12,309 nt of DNA from an uncultured Methylotenera sp. (GCF_946479685.1 NZ_CAMLGS010000050.1:1-12309), one strand, 5' to 3'. Numbered from the stretch's first letter, positions 1 through 8,393 are shown. Numbers and translations are program-made. Notes: generated by a model not told the origin, from the letters alone.

Positions 1-1
1 T

Positions 2-1867
2 CACCATGCCCTGCTCGACCATGCTGCATTTCAGCTAGATGCGGGTGAGCGCGTAGGTTTAATTGGCCGTAACGGTGCAGGCAAATCCAGCCTGCTCAAA
101 GCTATCGCCGGCACCATTAAACTAGATGATGGTACAGTGTGGCGCGCACCGAACGCACGTGTGGTGTATGTGCCACAAGAGCCTGAGCTGGTAGCAACAC
201 ATACCGTGTTTGAAGCCGTGGCAGAAGGTCTGGGCAATTTACAGCAAATCCTTGTGGACTATCATCAAGTCACCCATGATATGGGTCTGCCAGATGCTGA
301 CATTGACGCACTAATGACTAAGATGCAGGCACTGCAGCATGATTTAGATGCACAAAATGGCTGGGCGGCACAATCACGTGTAGAAGCTGTACTTAGCCGT
401 TTAAATTTAGACGCAGACGCACTAATCAACACTCTGTCTGGTGGCTGGCGTAAACGTGTGGCTTTAGGGCGCGCACTAGTGGCCGAGCCTGAAGTGCTAT
501 TACTAGACGAGCCTACCAACCATTTGGACTTAAGCGCCATTGAATGGCTAGAGGATCTACTGCTGGGCTTTAATGGCAGTGTCTTGTTTATCACCCATGA
601 CCGACGCTTTCTGGACAAGCTGGCGACGAGGATTACCGAGCTGGATCGCGGCAAACTAACTGACTTTATTGGCAACTTCAGCGCCTATCAAGTGAAAAAA
701 GAAGAGTTGATTGCAGTTGAAGAAACGCATGCAGCTAAATTTGACAAAGTGCTGGCGCAAGAAGAAGTATGGATACGCCAAGGCATTAAAGCGCGCCGTA
801 CACGCAATGAAGGCCGGGTACGCAGATTGGAAGCACTACGCTTAGAACGTGCGGCACGCCGCGAGCGCCAGGGCAACGTAAAACTGAACATTGATGTAGG
901 CGAACGCAGCGGCAAGTTGATTGCAGAGCTAGAAAACGTGAGCAAGGCCTATGGCAATAAAGTACTGATTAAAAACTTCAGCTCACGCATTTTGCGTGGC
1001 GACAAAATTGGCTTGCTCGGCCCAAATGGCGTAGGCAAAACCACCCTACTCAAACTGATATTAGGTGACATAGAAGCCGATAGCGGTACGGTTGAGCGTG
1101 GCAGCAAACAAACAGTTGCCTATTTTGACCAAATGCGCGAGCAGCTGAACGAAGAAGCTACCTTAGCCGACACCATTAGCCCAGGCTCAGACTTTGTGCA
1201 AATTGGCGAAGAGCGTAAGCACGTGATTAGTTATCTGGAAGACTTTTTATTCCCGCCACAACGCTCACGCTCACCAGTCAAATCGTTGTCTGGCGGTGAG
1301 CGCAATCGCCTGTTACTAGCACGTCTATTCGCGCGCCCTGCCAATATATTGGTACTGGATGAGCCAACTAATGACCTGGATATCGACACGCTGGAGCTAT
1401 TGGAAAATCTATTACAGGACTTTAATGGCACCCTATTCTTAGTCAGCCATGACCGCGCATTCTTGGAAAACACAGTGACACAAGTGATTGCGTTTGAGGG
1501 CAATGGCATCTTAACCGAGTTTGGCGGTGGCTATGATGACTGGCAGCGCTTCAGCACCAAGCGTGAAGCAGAAAAAGCGGCACAAGCTAAAGCACAGGCA
1601 AGTAAACCGGTAGCCAAAGAAGCAGCCCCCAAAACTACCAGCAACAAACTCAGTTTTAAAGAGCAAAAAGAGCTAGATGAGCTGCCAGCTATGATTGAGG
1701 CTTTAGAAACAGAGCAAAGCAGCATTAACACAACCTTGGCTGACCCTGACATCTACGTGCAAAACCCGGATCAGGTTAAAACCCTACAAACGCGGTTAAC
1801 TGCAATCGATACAGAGATTGAAACCAAGATGACACGTTGGGAAGAGTTGGATAAACGCAGCACCTAA
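2..1867 (+). CDS. uup: ABC-F ATPase Uup, 5' end outside window
   Basis: This is a soluble tandem ATPase of the ABC-F family, Uup branch. Members act on ribosomes or DNA intermediates and do not transport. The frame is open from base 2, upstream of the first in-window start codon. The 621 residues seen begin with HALLDHA just before the first Walker A (GRNGAGKSS, near nt 65-91), so perhaps 15-20 N-terminal residues are missing compared with the roughly 635-residue E. coli Uup. Both cassettes are intact: signature LSGGW (nt 434-448) and Walker B LLLDEP (497-514), then Walker A GPNGVGKTT (1019-1045), LSGGE (1286-1300) and LVLDEP (1349-1366). The charged inter-domain linker contains EEVWIRQGIKARRTRNEGRV, nearly identical to my memory of E. 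coli Uup and the main reason for choosing Uup over YheS or EttA. A lysine/alanine-rich stretch leads to a C-terminal coiled coil (about nt 1660-1860), the Uup DNA-binding tail. It is convergent with the glucan operon and functionally unrelated to it. Confidence 0.95.
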   Translation, partial: HHALLDHAAFQLDAGERVGLIGRNGAGKSSLLKAIAGTIKLDDGTVWRAPNARVVYVPQEPELVATHTVFEAVAEGLGNLQQILVDYHQVTHDMGLPDADIDALMTKMQALQHDLDAQNGWAAQSRVEAVLSRLNLDADALINTLSGGWRKRVALGRALVAEPEVLLLDEPTNHLDLSAIEWLEDLLLGFNGSVLFITHDRRFLDKLATRITELDRGKLTDFIGNFSAYQVKKEELIAVEETHAAKFDKVLAQEEVWIRQGIKARRTRNEGRVRRLEALRLERAARRERQGNVKLNIDVGERSGKLIAELENVSKAYGNKVLIKNFSSRILRGDKIGLLGPNGVGKTTLLKLILGDIEADSGTVERGSKQTVAYFDQMREQLNEEATLADTISPGSDFVQIGEERKHVISYLEDFLFPPQRSRSPVKSLSGGERNRLLLARLFARPANILVLDEPTNDLDIDTLELLENLLQDFNGTLFLVSHDRAFLENTVTQVIAFEGNGILTEFGGGYDDWQRFSTKREAEKAAQAKAQASKPVAKEAAPKTTSNKLSFKEQKELDELPAMIEALETEQSSINTTLADPDIYVQNPDQVKTLQTRLTAIDTEIETKMTRWEELDKRST

Positions 1868-1885
1868 CAGCATCGGCCTAAAACT

Positions 1886-1917
1886 AAAAAGCCAGCTAAA
1901 ACTTAGCTGGCTTTTTT
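1886..1917. terminator. Bidirectional Rho-independent terminator
   Basis: An 8-bp perfect stem, GCCAGCTA (1891-1898) with TAGCTGGC (1904-1911), can extend by one A-T pair over a short loop. It is preceded by five A and followed by six T (1912-1917), so it reads as an intrinsic terminator on both strands. It lies 18 bases after the uup stop and about 66 bases past the stop of the leftward operon, and so separates the two convergent transcription units. Confidence 0.92.
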
Positions 1918-1957
1918 ATTAGGACTGACTATTTAAAGCTTAACCAATTGCGGCTAC

Positions 1958-1973
1958 AGTGCTAACCAGCACT
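1958..1973. repeat. Small inverted repeat after the glucan operon
   Basis: AGTGCT (1958-1963) and AGCACT (1968-1973) can form a 6-bp hairpin with a 4-base loop, 9 bases past the stop of the leftward transferase gene. There is no T-tract, so it is not a terminator by itself. It might protect the mRNA 3' end or be chance. Confidence 0.3.
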
Positions 1974-1982
1974 ATTTAACAG

Positions 1983-3521
1983 CTACTGTTTAGCCTCATG
2001 CCGCCAGAGATCGAGGTACATCTCCGATTTGTTCAGCAAGTCCTCATTCATTTCCTCATAGTTGAGTAATTGCGACAAATCTACATCTTTAGATAAAGCA
2101 GTGTAACCTAATCCTAATTTTCCACCCTGCACTTTAAAACCAACAAACTCTAAAATAGTGGGAAACATATCAAATGGTAAAATCTGCTCACGATTTTTTT
2201 CAAAGTGCTCGTTCGAAATAAACTGGTTATAGATATGGCGCTCTTTAATCTTGTCCAGCTTATCGCTCACTGGGTTCTCCATCGCTAAATGGTCACCCAG
2301 TATCACCACATTGGTGTCTTTCAAATAGCCACTTTTCTGCATGAACTTTACAAAACGCGTGACCTGATTTGAAGTACATTCAACGATACCTTCAAATGTC
2401 TTGATGCCCACAGATTTACAATAATTAGAGAAATGCCCGTCCGGGCCGTGTGTATCAATAGTGGTCACCGTGAGGTTAAATGGCTGCTTGCCCTTATGCA
2501 GTTCAATCAGCTTAGCTTTGGCGGCAGCAAACAAATCATCGTCGTACAGACCCCAAAAATTCAATTGTGCATCAGTGAGCTTGCCTTTTAGCTCATCTCG
2601 TCCATACACTTCATCATAGTGATGGTCTTGAAAAAACATGCCCTTGCCTGCAAAGCCAAGCGCATCACCGCCCAGATACACATTGTGATAACCGGCATCA
2701 TGCAAAATATCACCCAAGCACACGGCCTTAGGCAAAAAGCTGCTCATTTTTTCGCCTTGGTCATTACCGTCATACAAGCTCACACTCTTTAGCGGCACCG
2801 CGCATTGTGTTGCGGTAATGCCGGCTATCGTCCACCAAGTACCTGGTGCTTTTCTATAATCAGTAAAGCTTAAGCCTTTTAAATGATCCAGGCTGCTGAG
2901 CAGGTTTTTACCAAACAGCTTGTGTTCTTTGTAACTGTTTTCCAGGCTCTCCACATAAATCAATACCAAGTTTTTAGGTTTGACGGACTCCACCTTAACC
3001 TCTGCCGGGTTTAGGTAGTGAGCAGCAAAATAATCATTGCCAAACAGATTATGCAGAAAAACAGTGACGGAAAACTGCACGCCAAAATATACCGTTGCTA
3101 CAGTTAGTGCGTACAAAGGTGCTCGATGCCCAATAAACCAGTAAAACACTTTGATGAAATGAATATTGGCAAGCCTGGCCGGTTTAGTGAGCCAATGTGA
3201 AGAACCATGCGTGAGAAACAGCGCAATTGAGTATTCAACCAACACCAGCAGCAACGAGGCAAAAAGAGGCAAAGCAAGACACCACAACACAAAGCTTTTG
3301 ATAATTGCGGCATCGGTATCAACCAGGCCACCCATGCCAAACTGCGCATGGTAAAGCAGCTGCTCTAGCGATGGCTCACCAAAATTGTCAGCCACCCAAA
3401 GCGCTACCGCCATCAAAAAGAAGGCGCACAAGTAGGTAACAAACCTAATCGCTGCGCGTATCACGTGACGCCTGCGATGGTGCGCATTCATTTTTTGTGG
3501 CTGCTCTTTACTCGTGTTCAT
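1983..3521 (-). CDS. Membrane-bound LtaS/OpgB-type phosphoglycerol transferase
   Basis: This is a predicted inner-membrane transferase with a periplasmic alkaline-phosphatase-fold (sulfatase) domain, of the family that moves phosphoglycerol or phosphoethanolamine from phospholipids to glycans. About 512 residues are encoded. The membrane segments are near residues 27-45, 74-102 and 135-158, and the catalytic domain follows from about 185. Metal and catalytic motifs are visible: VES (Glu ~192), TWWTIAG with the likely Thr nucleophile (~232), DTHGPDGH (~357-364) and LGDH (~409-412). The WTIAG..A.QC pattern resembles OpgB/MdoB, which puts phosphoglycerol on periplasmic glucans; it is shorter than E. 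coli OpgB (about 760 residues). The ATG at 3519-3521 is preceded directly by an in-frame TTG (3522-3524), and another ATG lies 10 codons further in; none has a clear ribosome binding site. The start is 8 bases after the stop of the glucan synthase gene, so the genes are co-transcribed and the glucan is the likely acceptor. The donor head group cannot be read from sequence, and phosphoethanolamine is possible. Confidence 0.88.
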   Translation of the reverse strand: MNTSKEQPQKMNAHHRRRHVIRAAIRFVTYLCAFFLMAVALWVADNFGEPSLEQLLYHAQFGMGGLVDTDAAIIKSFVLWCLALPLFASLLLVLVEYSIALFLTHGSSHWLTKPARLANIHFIKVFYWFIGHRAPLYALTVATVYFGVQFSVTVFLHNLFGNDYFAAHYLNPAEVKVESVKPKNLVLIYVESLENSYKEHKLFGKNLLSSLDHLKGLSFTDYRKAPGTWWTIAGITATQCAVPLKSVSLYDGNDQGEKMSSFLPKAVCLGDILHDAGYHNVYLGGDALGFAGKGMFFQDHHYDEVYGRDELKGKLTDAQLNFWGLYDDDLFAAAKAKLIELHKGKQPFNLTVTTIDTHGPDGHFSNYCKSVGIKTFEGIVECTSNQVTRFVKFMQKSGYLKDTNVVILGDHLAMENPVSDKLDKIKERHIYNQFISNEHFEKNREQILPFDMFPTILEFVGFKVQGGKLGLGYTALSKDVDLSQLLNYEEMNEDLLNKSEMYLDLWRHEAKQ

Positions 3522-3529
3522 CAATGCTA

Positions 3530-6100
3530 TTAACCGTTTTCTCTTTTGCTGATAATTTGGCAGGCAACCGCGCTTAAATAAGGTAAGGCTTGCAAACTCA
3601 GCATCGCCACCCAGATTTGCGCATCGCTATTGCCAACCCCACGTGTCACTAACATCGCAATGCTACACAGAATTAACGCACTCAGTAAAAACAGCTCCTC
3701 TTGGATAGGTGCAATCCAATCAAACCAATTAGCTTTTTTGAGGCCCTTACCTTTTGCTGTCACTTTAAACACGCCATCCTTCTTAACGATGCCGCTGATA
3801 ATGCCTCGCGCAATAGCGTGAGAAAGTCCCAAGCTAGCGATCGATGCACCAAAGATATCAATCCATCGACAGGTCATGGTTTTGATATACAGCATAGGCC
3901 CCATCACCGCTTTAATCACCAAGAAGCAAATAATAGTGGTAATCATCAGAGAAACTGGCAAGCTCGCCTCCTCCGGGAACAGTAGCATGGCAACTGACCA
4001 ACCAATGGAGCCGATGGTAAATCCTAATTGCAGCGCTTCACCCAACCAACCGAACCAACCGGTTAAGAAGTGATAACGTTGGCCAAAGGTCAGGGTTGAG
4101 TCCCCTAATAGCTTAGGCAGGTGGCGTTTTAGAATCTGCATCGCGCCAAACGCCCAACGGAAGCGTTGTGATTTCAGTGCTTTAAAGTCTGCCGGGGTTA
4201 AGCCACGGCCAAAGGTATCATCGATATAGCGTAGTTCGTAGCCATCTTCCAACAAGCGCAAGCCCAATTCGGTATCTTCACAAATGCACCATTCAGACCA
4301 TTTGCCGCTAGCCATCAGCGCTTGGTAGCGCACCAGTGTCATCGTGCCATGCTGAATCAGTGCGTTACGTTCGTGGCGATGATGCATACCAATACGGAAG
4401 AAACCCTCAAACTCCCAGTTACCCATACTGCGGAAGAAGCTATGCTCCCACTCTCGATGTGCCTGTGGCGCTTGTACCACGGCAACCTTTTGCTCAAGGA
4501 AATGCGGCACTAAATCAGACAGCCAATCCGGTGTCACCTCATAGTCAGCATCCACCACGCCCACTACTTGCGCATTAGGGTTGGTTTGCTCTAGTGCAAA
4601 GTTTAAAGCGCCAGCTTTAAAACCAGGCCATTGTGGTAAATGGAAAAACTTAAAGTTCTCTGGCATTTTTGCCATATAAGCCTCAAGCGGCTTCCACTTT
4701 GCCTCATCTTTAGTGTTGTTATCCACCACAATCACTTCAAAGTTGGTGTAGTTCAGCTTAGCCAAACTATCAATTGTGGTAATTACCATCTCTGGCGGCT
4801 CGTTGTAGCATGCCAGATGCACAGAAACAAATAACTCTTCGTTGGCGGGCAGTGGCTTTGCGCGCTTAAATGCACGGTTCCAGCCTTTTTTAAACATCAC
4901 CTCGCTAAACTCTACTGCGTAAATCATCAACACTGCAGAGGTTAAGCCCATGCCGACCAGTAAGGCGATTAATACGACAAAATCCTTCATCGTATAGTAG
5001 TAATCCCCTGGCAAGTTCCAGGCAACCACCAAGGTTGTAATACAAGCCTGCAGCAATACCGCCATTGAGATGCGTGCACGCAAACCCCAATGCCTAAAGC
5101 GGTAAGCAATAAAGAATATAGGCAGCAAGCCTAACAAAGTGGCCCATAAGGCCTTTTCTTTCCAGCGGTCATCTTTAGGTACAGCACCGCGCAGGGAGTA
5201 TTTCTCATGACGCTCAGCATCGAACATGCCCCAATACGCACCAGCCCAGCCCTCTAGCTCTTTTTTCCAAGGCTGGTCAAATGCTTCCATTAAGTAGTAG
5301 TCGTAATTTTTATGCGCGGTTTTAGCCAAAAACTCACGTACAAAAAGCGCTTGGTTCACTTTAGATGCAACCGCCGCACCTAAAGTTGGCCCATTGCTAG
5401 GCCAGCCAATTTCCGTAATCACGATTTTTTTTCTTGGGTATACATCCATTAACTCTTGATAGCGCTTCAATGAGTAGTCCACAGCACTATCTACCGGCAC
5501 GCCTTCATGGTAAGGCAGTAAATGCACCGCAATAAAGTCTACGTGTTTTACCAGCTCCGGATTTTTCAACCACACATGCCAAGGCTCTGCGGTAGAAACT
5601 GGCAGTTTTGTCGTTTTACGCACTTCTTCAATATACGCAATCAATTGGTCTGGTGTCAGGTCGTTACGTAGTAACACCTCATTACCAACAATGGCACGCT
5701 CAATTTTTGGATAGATCTTAATCTTGGCATTCAACGCCTCAATTTCACGATAGTTGGCAGACGCATCACTACCCAGCCATGCCCCAGCTGTCACACGAAA
5801 GCCTAAATTAGAAGCAAGCGCAGTAACTTCACTATTCTCAAGTGCACCATAAATACGAACGCGGTTAGTCAAAGGCTTGAGCAAACGCAAGTCTTTTTCC
5901 AACTCGGCCGTGCTTGGATATTCTTTTCTTAGCGGGCTCTGGTTTTCCTGATATCCACTAAAGGCGAAGCCATTCACAATCTCTGGCGCATTAATCAACG
6001 GTAAAGCGCGATTGGAAATGTACCAAAGACTAAAGTGAATCGCAGCCACTAGCACTGCGAAAATAAGTGGAATTAAATAGCGTTTAGTTTTGTTAATCAT
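3530..6100 (-). CDS. ndvB: NdvB-type GH17-GT2 fusion, beta-1,3-glucan synthase
   Basis: This is a two-domain inner-membrane enzyme of 856 residues that should polymerise glucose from UDP-glucose and remodel the product. One membrane segment (about 8-28) is followed by a periplasmic GH17 domain (about 40-310) with general acid Glu141 in VGNEVLLR and nucleophile Glu230 in ITEIGWPSNG. Three membrane segments follow (about 316-334, 344-362, 372-396). The cytoplasmic GT2 domain (about 420-655) shows VVDNN (Asp460), DAD (517-519), CEDTELG (608-614) and QRFRW (645-649), the D,D,D,QxxRW pattern of processive synthases such as cellulose synthase. About four or five membrane segments close the protein, and I see no PilZ domain. 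The architecture matches NdvB of Pseudomonas and Bradyrhizobium, whose GH17 parts are reported as beta-1,3-glucan transglycosylases. The start is ATG with no obvious Shine-Dalgarno, 22 bases after the upstream GH17 gene. The symbol is by architecture. Linear versus cyclic product and exact linkage are inferred. Confidence 0.9.
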   Translation of the reverse strand: MINKTKRYLIPLIFAVLVAAIHFSLWYISNRALPLINAPEIVNGFAFSGYQENQSPLRKEYPSTAELEKDLRLLKPLTNRVRIYGALENSEVTALASNLGFRVTAGAWLGSDASANYREIEALNAKIKIYPKIERAIVGNEVLLRNDLTPDQLIAYIEEVRKTTKLPVSTAEPWHVWLKNPELVKHVDFIAVHLLPYHEGVPVDSAVDYSLKRYQELMDVYPRKKIVITEIGWPSNGPTLGAAVASKVNQALFVREFLAKTAHKNYDYYLMEAFDQPWKKELEGWAGAYWGMFDAERHEKYSLRGAVPKDDRWKEKALWATLLGLLPIFFIAYRFRHWGLRARISMAVLLQACITTLVVAWNLPGDYYYTMKDFVVLIALLVGMGLTSAVLMIYAVEFSEVMFKKGWNRAFKRAKPLPANEELFVSVHLACYNEPPEMVITTIDSLAKLNYTNFEVIVVDNNTKDEAKWKPLEAYMAKMPENFKFFHLPQWPGFKAGALNFALEQTNPNAQVVGVVDADYEVTPDWLSDLVPHFLEQKVAVVQAPQAHREWEHSFFRSMGNWEFEGFFRIGMHHRHERNALIQHGTMTLVRYQALMASGKWSEWCICEDTELGLRLLEDGYELRYIDDTFGRGLTPADFKALKSQRFRWAFGAMQILKRHLPKLLGDSTLTFGQRYHFLTGWFGWLGEALQLGFTIGSIGWSVAMLLFPEEASLPVSLMITTIICFLVIKAVMGPMLYIKTMTCRWIDIFGASIASLGLSHAIARGIISGIVKKDGVFKVTAKGKGLKKANWFDWIAPIQEELFLLSALILCSIAMLVTRGVGNSDAQIWVAMLSLQALPYLSAVACQIISKRENG

Positions 6101-6122
6101 AAGGTTACGCTGAGAGTTTCTA

Positions 6123-7706
6123 TCAAAGTAATGAAGGAGTTGCAGTTTGGGATTTTGGCCATAATACGGCCACCATTAAGCCACTTAGCCCAAGCCAATA
6201 ATAAGCAGATATATTTTCTGTTTCCAGGTAAACACAGTACAACGCTGCGACTGTTAACACTGCGCTCAGTGCATAACCCAACCAGCGCGGTGGTCTTGCG
6301 TCTACGTCTAAAAAGGCGGTAGAAAATGATAGCAGCAAAATTGGCAGCGCATATAAACTAATCGGAAAGTCACGGTATCTGCCATCAACAATTAACAACA
6401 CCGAAGCGCTAATTGCGGCGGCAGTTAGTATCAACACGCCGGCTTTCAATAGACGTACCTGATATTTGCTTGGTTGGCATACACGCCATACTAAGCCGAT
6501 CACGAGCAACCAGCCTAGCAAGGCTAAACCACCCAAGGCCAACCACTCTGAAATGTTGCGGCAAGCACTGACTAAATATTGCACCTGCAGCCAAGCTGAT
6601 ATGCCAAACACGATGCCAGCAGCACACAAGCCAAGCTTGGAAGCAGCCTCACGCACCTTAAAGAAAAATGCCAAACCTAAAAGTAAAACAAAACCAAGTG
6701 CGCCGGACATAGCAACCGCAGCGCCATCATGACGTGGCTGAATATCACCCGTGAATGCAAACTTAGGCGTCAGCTCCGTATCAAAAATACCCCAATAGCC
6801 GCCTACTGTACCTTCTAGGTCACGCTTCCAAGGCTGATCAATCGCTTCAATCAAGTTATATTGCCAAACGTGCTCTTGTGCCAACTGTAAAAAGCCACGT
6901 AAATAGCTCGCTTGGTTGATTAAGCTAGGCTCAGAACCCTGGCGCTGTCTGCCTAAAGAAGGCCAGCCAGTTTCACCAATTAAGATAGGCTTTTTGAAAG
7001 TATCTGACAGTAGGTTCATTACCGTCACCACATGCTGGCCAGCTTCGGTAATCGACTGCGGATCATCCTCCCAATATGGCAAGATATGCACGGTCACAAA
7101 GTCTACATTAGCTTCCAGCTTAGGGTGCTTGCGCCAGAACTCCCAAACATCGGCATAAGTCACAGGCACTTCTGTTGAGCTTTGTGCTTTTTGTAAATAC
7201 CCCTGCATCGCAGTTTCTGACTGCTCGCCACGCAACAACACCTCATTGCCGACAATCAATGCTTTCACCGTTTTTGGGTATTTATTGGCAATGCTAATGG
7301 CCAAATCAAGCTCTTTATCGTTGTTTGCTGCAACCCAGCCTATCCAAGCGCCCAAATACACTTGCATACCTAACTTAGCGGCCGCCTCCGGCACATAGCT
7401 CAACCCTTGAGAAACGGAGTAAATACGCACGCAGTTAAACTGCTTGGAAAGCGCGGCAAGATCACGGTCAATTTGCGCCGGCTCAATAAAACTATTCGGG
7501 TTTAACGGGGTTTGCCCGGGGTGATAATACGGAGAGTAAGAAACGCATTGCAATTTACCATCACTCGGTAATTGCGGCTGCACTACTTGCACGGCTTGGC
7601 TGGTTTGCCAAAGCCAGAACATCAACCCCAATAGCAAAACAATATTGAAGATACTGAAACGCCAAAGTAACTTGGTAGATAATGCCTTAACTGGGGGATT
7701 TTGCAT
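6123..7706 (-). CDS. Membrane-anchored GH17 glucan transglycosylase (NdvC-like)
   Basis: This is a 527-residue protein: one N-terminal membrane anchor (about 14-34), a periplasmic GH17 domain (about 41-325) and a hydrophobic C-terminal half with about seven predicted membrane segments (near 328-350, 358-380, 386-408, 420-441, 449-467, 475-493, 501-516). The catalytic pair is intact: Glu155 in VGNEVLLR and Glu245 in IGETGWPS. The domain shares many short blocks with the GH17 part of the next gene (VRIY, GAW.G, QPWK, YWG.FD), so the two look paralogous, but this one has no GT2 domain. The closest described match I know is NdvC of Bradyrhizobium, of similar size and needed for beta-1,6 linkages in cyclic beta-1,3/1,6-glucan. 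A branching or cyclising transglycosylase is therefore the best inference; simple hydrolysis remains possible. It is the first gene of the leftward three-gene operon. The start is ATG; the A/T-rich leader has no clear Shine-Dalgarno. Nothing in the sequence explains why the C-terminus needs so many membrane spans. Confidence 0.87.
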   Translation of the reverse strand: MQNPPVKALSTKLLWRFSIFNIVLLLGLMFWLWQTSQAVQVVQPQLPSDGKLQCVSYSPYYHPGQTPLNPNSFIEPAQIDRDLAALSKQFNCVRIYSVSQGLSYVPEAAAKLGMQVYLGAWIGWVAANNDKELDLAISIANKYPKTVKALIVGNEVLLRGEQSETAMQGYLQKAQSSTEVPVTYADVWEFWRKHPKLEANVDFVTVHILPYWEDDPQSITEAGQHVVTVMNLLSDTFKKPILIGETGWPSLGRQRQGSEPSLINQASYLRGFLQLAQEHVWQYNLIEAIDQPWKRDLEGTVGGYWGIFDTELTPKFAFTGDIQPRHDGAAVAMSGALGFVLLLGLAFFFKVREAASKLGLCAAGIVFGISAWLQVQYLVSACRNISEWLALGGLALLGWLLVIGLVWRVCQPSKYQVRLLKAGVLILTAAAISASVLLIVDGRYRDFPISLYALPILLLSFSTAFLDVDARPPRWLGYALSAVLTVAALYCVYLETENISAYYWLGLSGLMVAVLWPKSQTATPSLL

Positions 7707-7760
7707 AAAATTTTGATGTATTTAAGTCAAATAATCGATTATAAATTAATTGAGGCGCCC

Positions 7761-7789
7761 ATCATAATGCAAGCACCGTCACAAAACAA
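7761..7789 (-). promoter_or_regulatory. Predicted sigma-70 promoter of the glucan operon
   Basis: On the minus strand a TTGTTT hexamer (7784-7789) is followed after exactly 17 bases by TATGAT (7761-7766), five of six matches to the -10 consensus. The predicted start of transcription lies near 7754, giving a leader of about 48 bases before the ATG at 7706. This is consensus matching only; the -35 is weak (TTG plus mismatches). Confidence 0.5.
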
Positions 7790-7821
7790 AACATTAAGGC
7801 ATAAAAAATATAAAAAGTAAG

Positions 7822-7851
7822 TTTCATCGCGTGCCAGCCTCACGCTACAAT
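7822..7851 (+). promoter_or_regulatory. Predicted promoter of the small secreted-protein gene
   Basis: A good -10 hexamer TACAAT (7846-7851) lies 32 bases before the ATG at 7884, implying a short leader of about 25 bases. The -35 region is poor: TTTCAT (7822-7827) at 18 bases spacing is the best candidate, so an activator may be needed. It sits back-to-back with the glucan operon promoter about 30 bases away. Confidence 0.4.
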
Positions 7852-7883
7852 AGACCCTTTTAAAATATTCTAAAATAACCATC

Positions 7884-8351
7884 ATGAAACGTGCGATTCT
7901 TACTTCTTTATTAATCACCATCAGCACCATTCAGATAGCCGAAGCAAAACCTAATTTTGCTGGTGTTAACTACAGCGGCACATATTTATGCAAAGGCAAC
8001 AACAGCAAAGTTGGCGATTACCAAGTACTAGCAAGACTCACGCTAAACCGCGCGGCCAGCAGAGGAAGTATAGGCATTTACGACTTGGCAATGGAAACCG
8101 AGAATTCTTTCACATACAAAGGCAAAGCAGTTGCTAATGCAAACAAAATTGCGTTTAACTTAAGCATGTCTGAAGTCAGCTCTGCAGAGTTCAGCACCGG
8201 CATTGCAAATATCAGTAAAAACGGTAGCGGTAAGTTTGCGTACACCAATCACTACTACGAAGTAGACTCTAATGTTGGTACTTATGGCAAAGAAACTTGC
8301 GTGATGCAAAAAACCACACCGCCAAGCAAAAAACCAGCCAAAGCTGCTTAA
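7884..8351 (+). CDS. Small secreted protein of unknown function
   Basis: I do not recognise a named family. The 155-residue product starts with a classical Sec signal peptide: basic MKR, a hydrophobic stretch (about 4-17) and an AEA-K cleavage site (after residue 21). The mature part, about 134 residues, is rich in Gly, Ser, Tyr and Asn, which fits a beta-strand-rich periplasmic or exported domain. It has just two cysteines, Cys36 near its start (GTYLCKGN) and Cys139 near its end (KETCVMQ), well placed for a disulfide that closes the fold. A Gly/Tyr repeat-like rhythm (NYSGTY, GDY, IGIYDL, YKG, GTYG) suggests an antiparallel sheet. The C-terminus (about 143-155) is a Lys/Pro/Ala tail that is probably disordered. 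There is no lipobox. It is monocistronic, divergent from the glucan operon and convergent with the amino-sugar operon. The ATG has a promoter-like -10 upstream but no clear Shine-Dalgarno. The gene is likely real given the signal peptide and cysteine arrangement; its role is unknown. Confidence 0.82.
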   Translation: MKRAILTSLLITISTIQIAEAKPNFAGVNYSGTYLCKGNNSKVGDYQVLARLTLNRAASRGSIGIYDLAMETENSFTYKGKAVANANKIAFNLSMSEVSSAEFSTGIANISKNGSGKFAYTNHYYEVDSNVGTYGKETCVMQKTTPPSKKPAKAA

Positions 8352-8393
8352 TTTAGCATTCAGCTTCAAGAAAAAACAAACGCAAAATCAACG

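Noticed and set aside
265..675. Minus-strand 136-residue open frame opposite uup
   Set aside because: It is Ser/Arg-rich, antisense to the conserved first ATPase cassette, and shows no recognisable motif.
4322..4578. Overlapping plus-strand open frames opposite the glucan synthase GT2 domain
   Set aside because: They lie antisense to the conserved GT2 catalytic region, with low-complexity, His/Pro-rich translations typical of shadow frames.
7739..7930. Minus-strand 63-residue open frame across the divergent promoter region
   Set aside because: It starts inside the secreted-protein gene on the opposite strand, covers both predicted promoters, and shows no domain or ribosome binding site.
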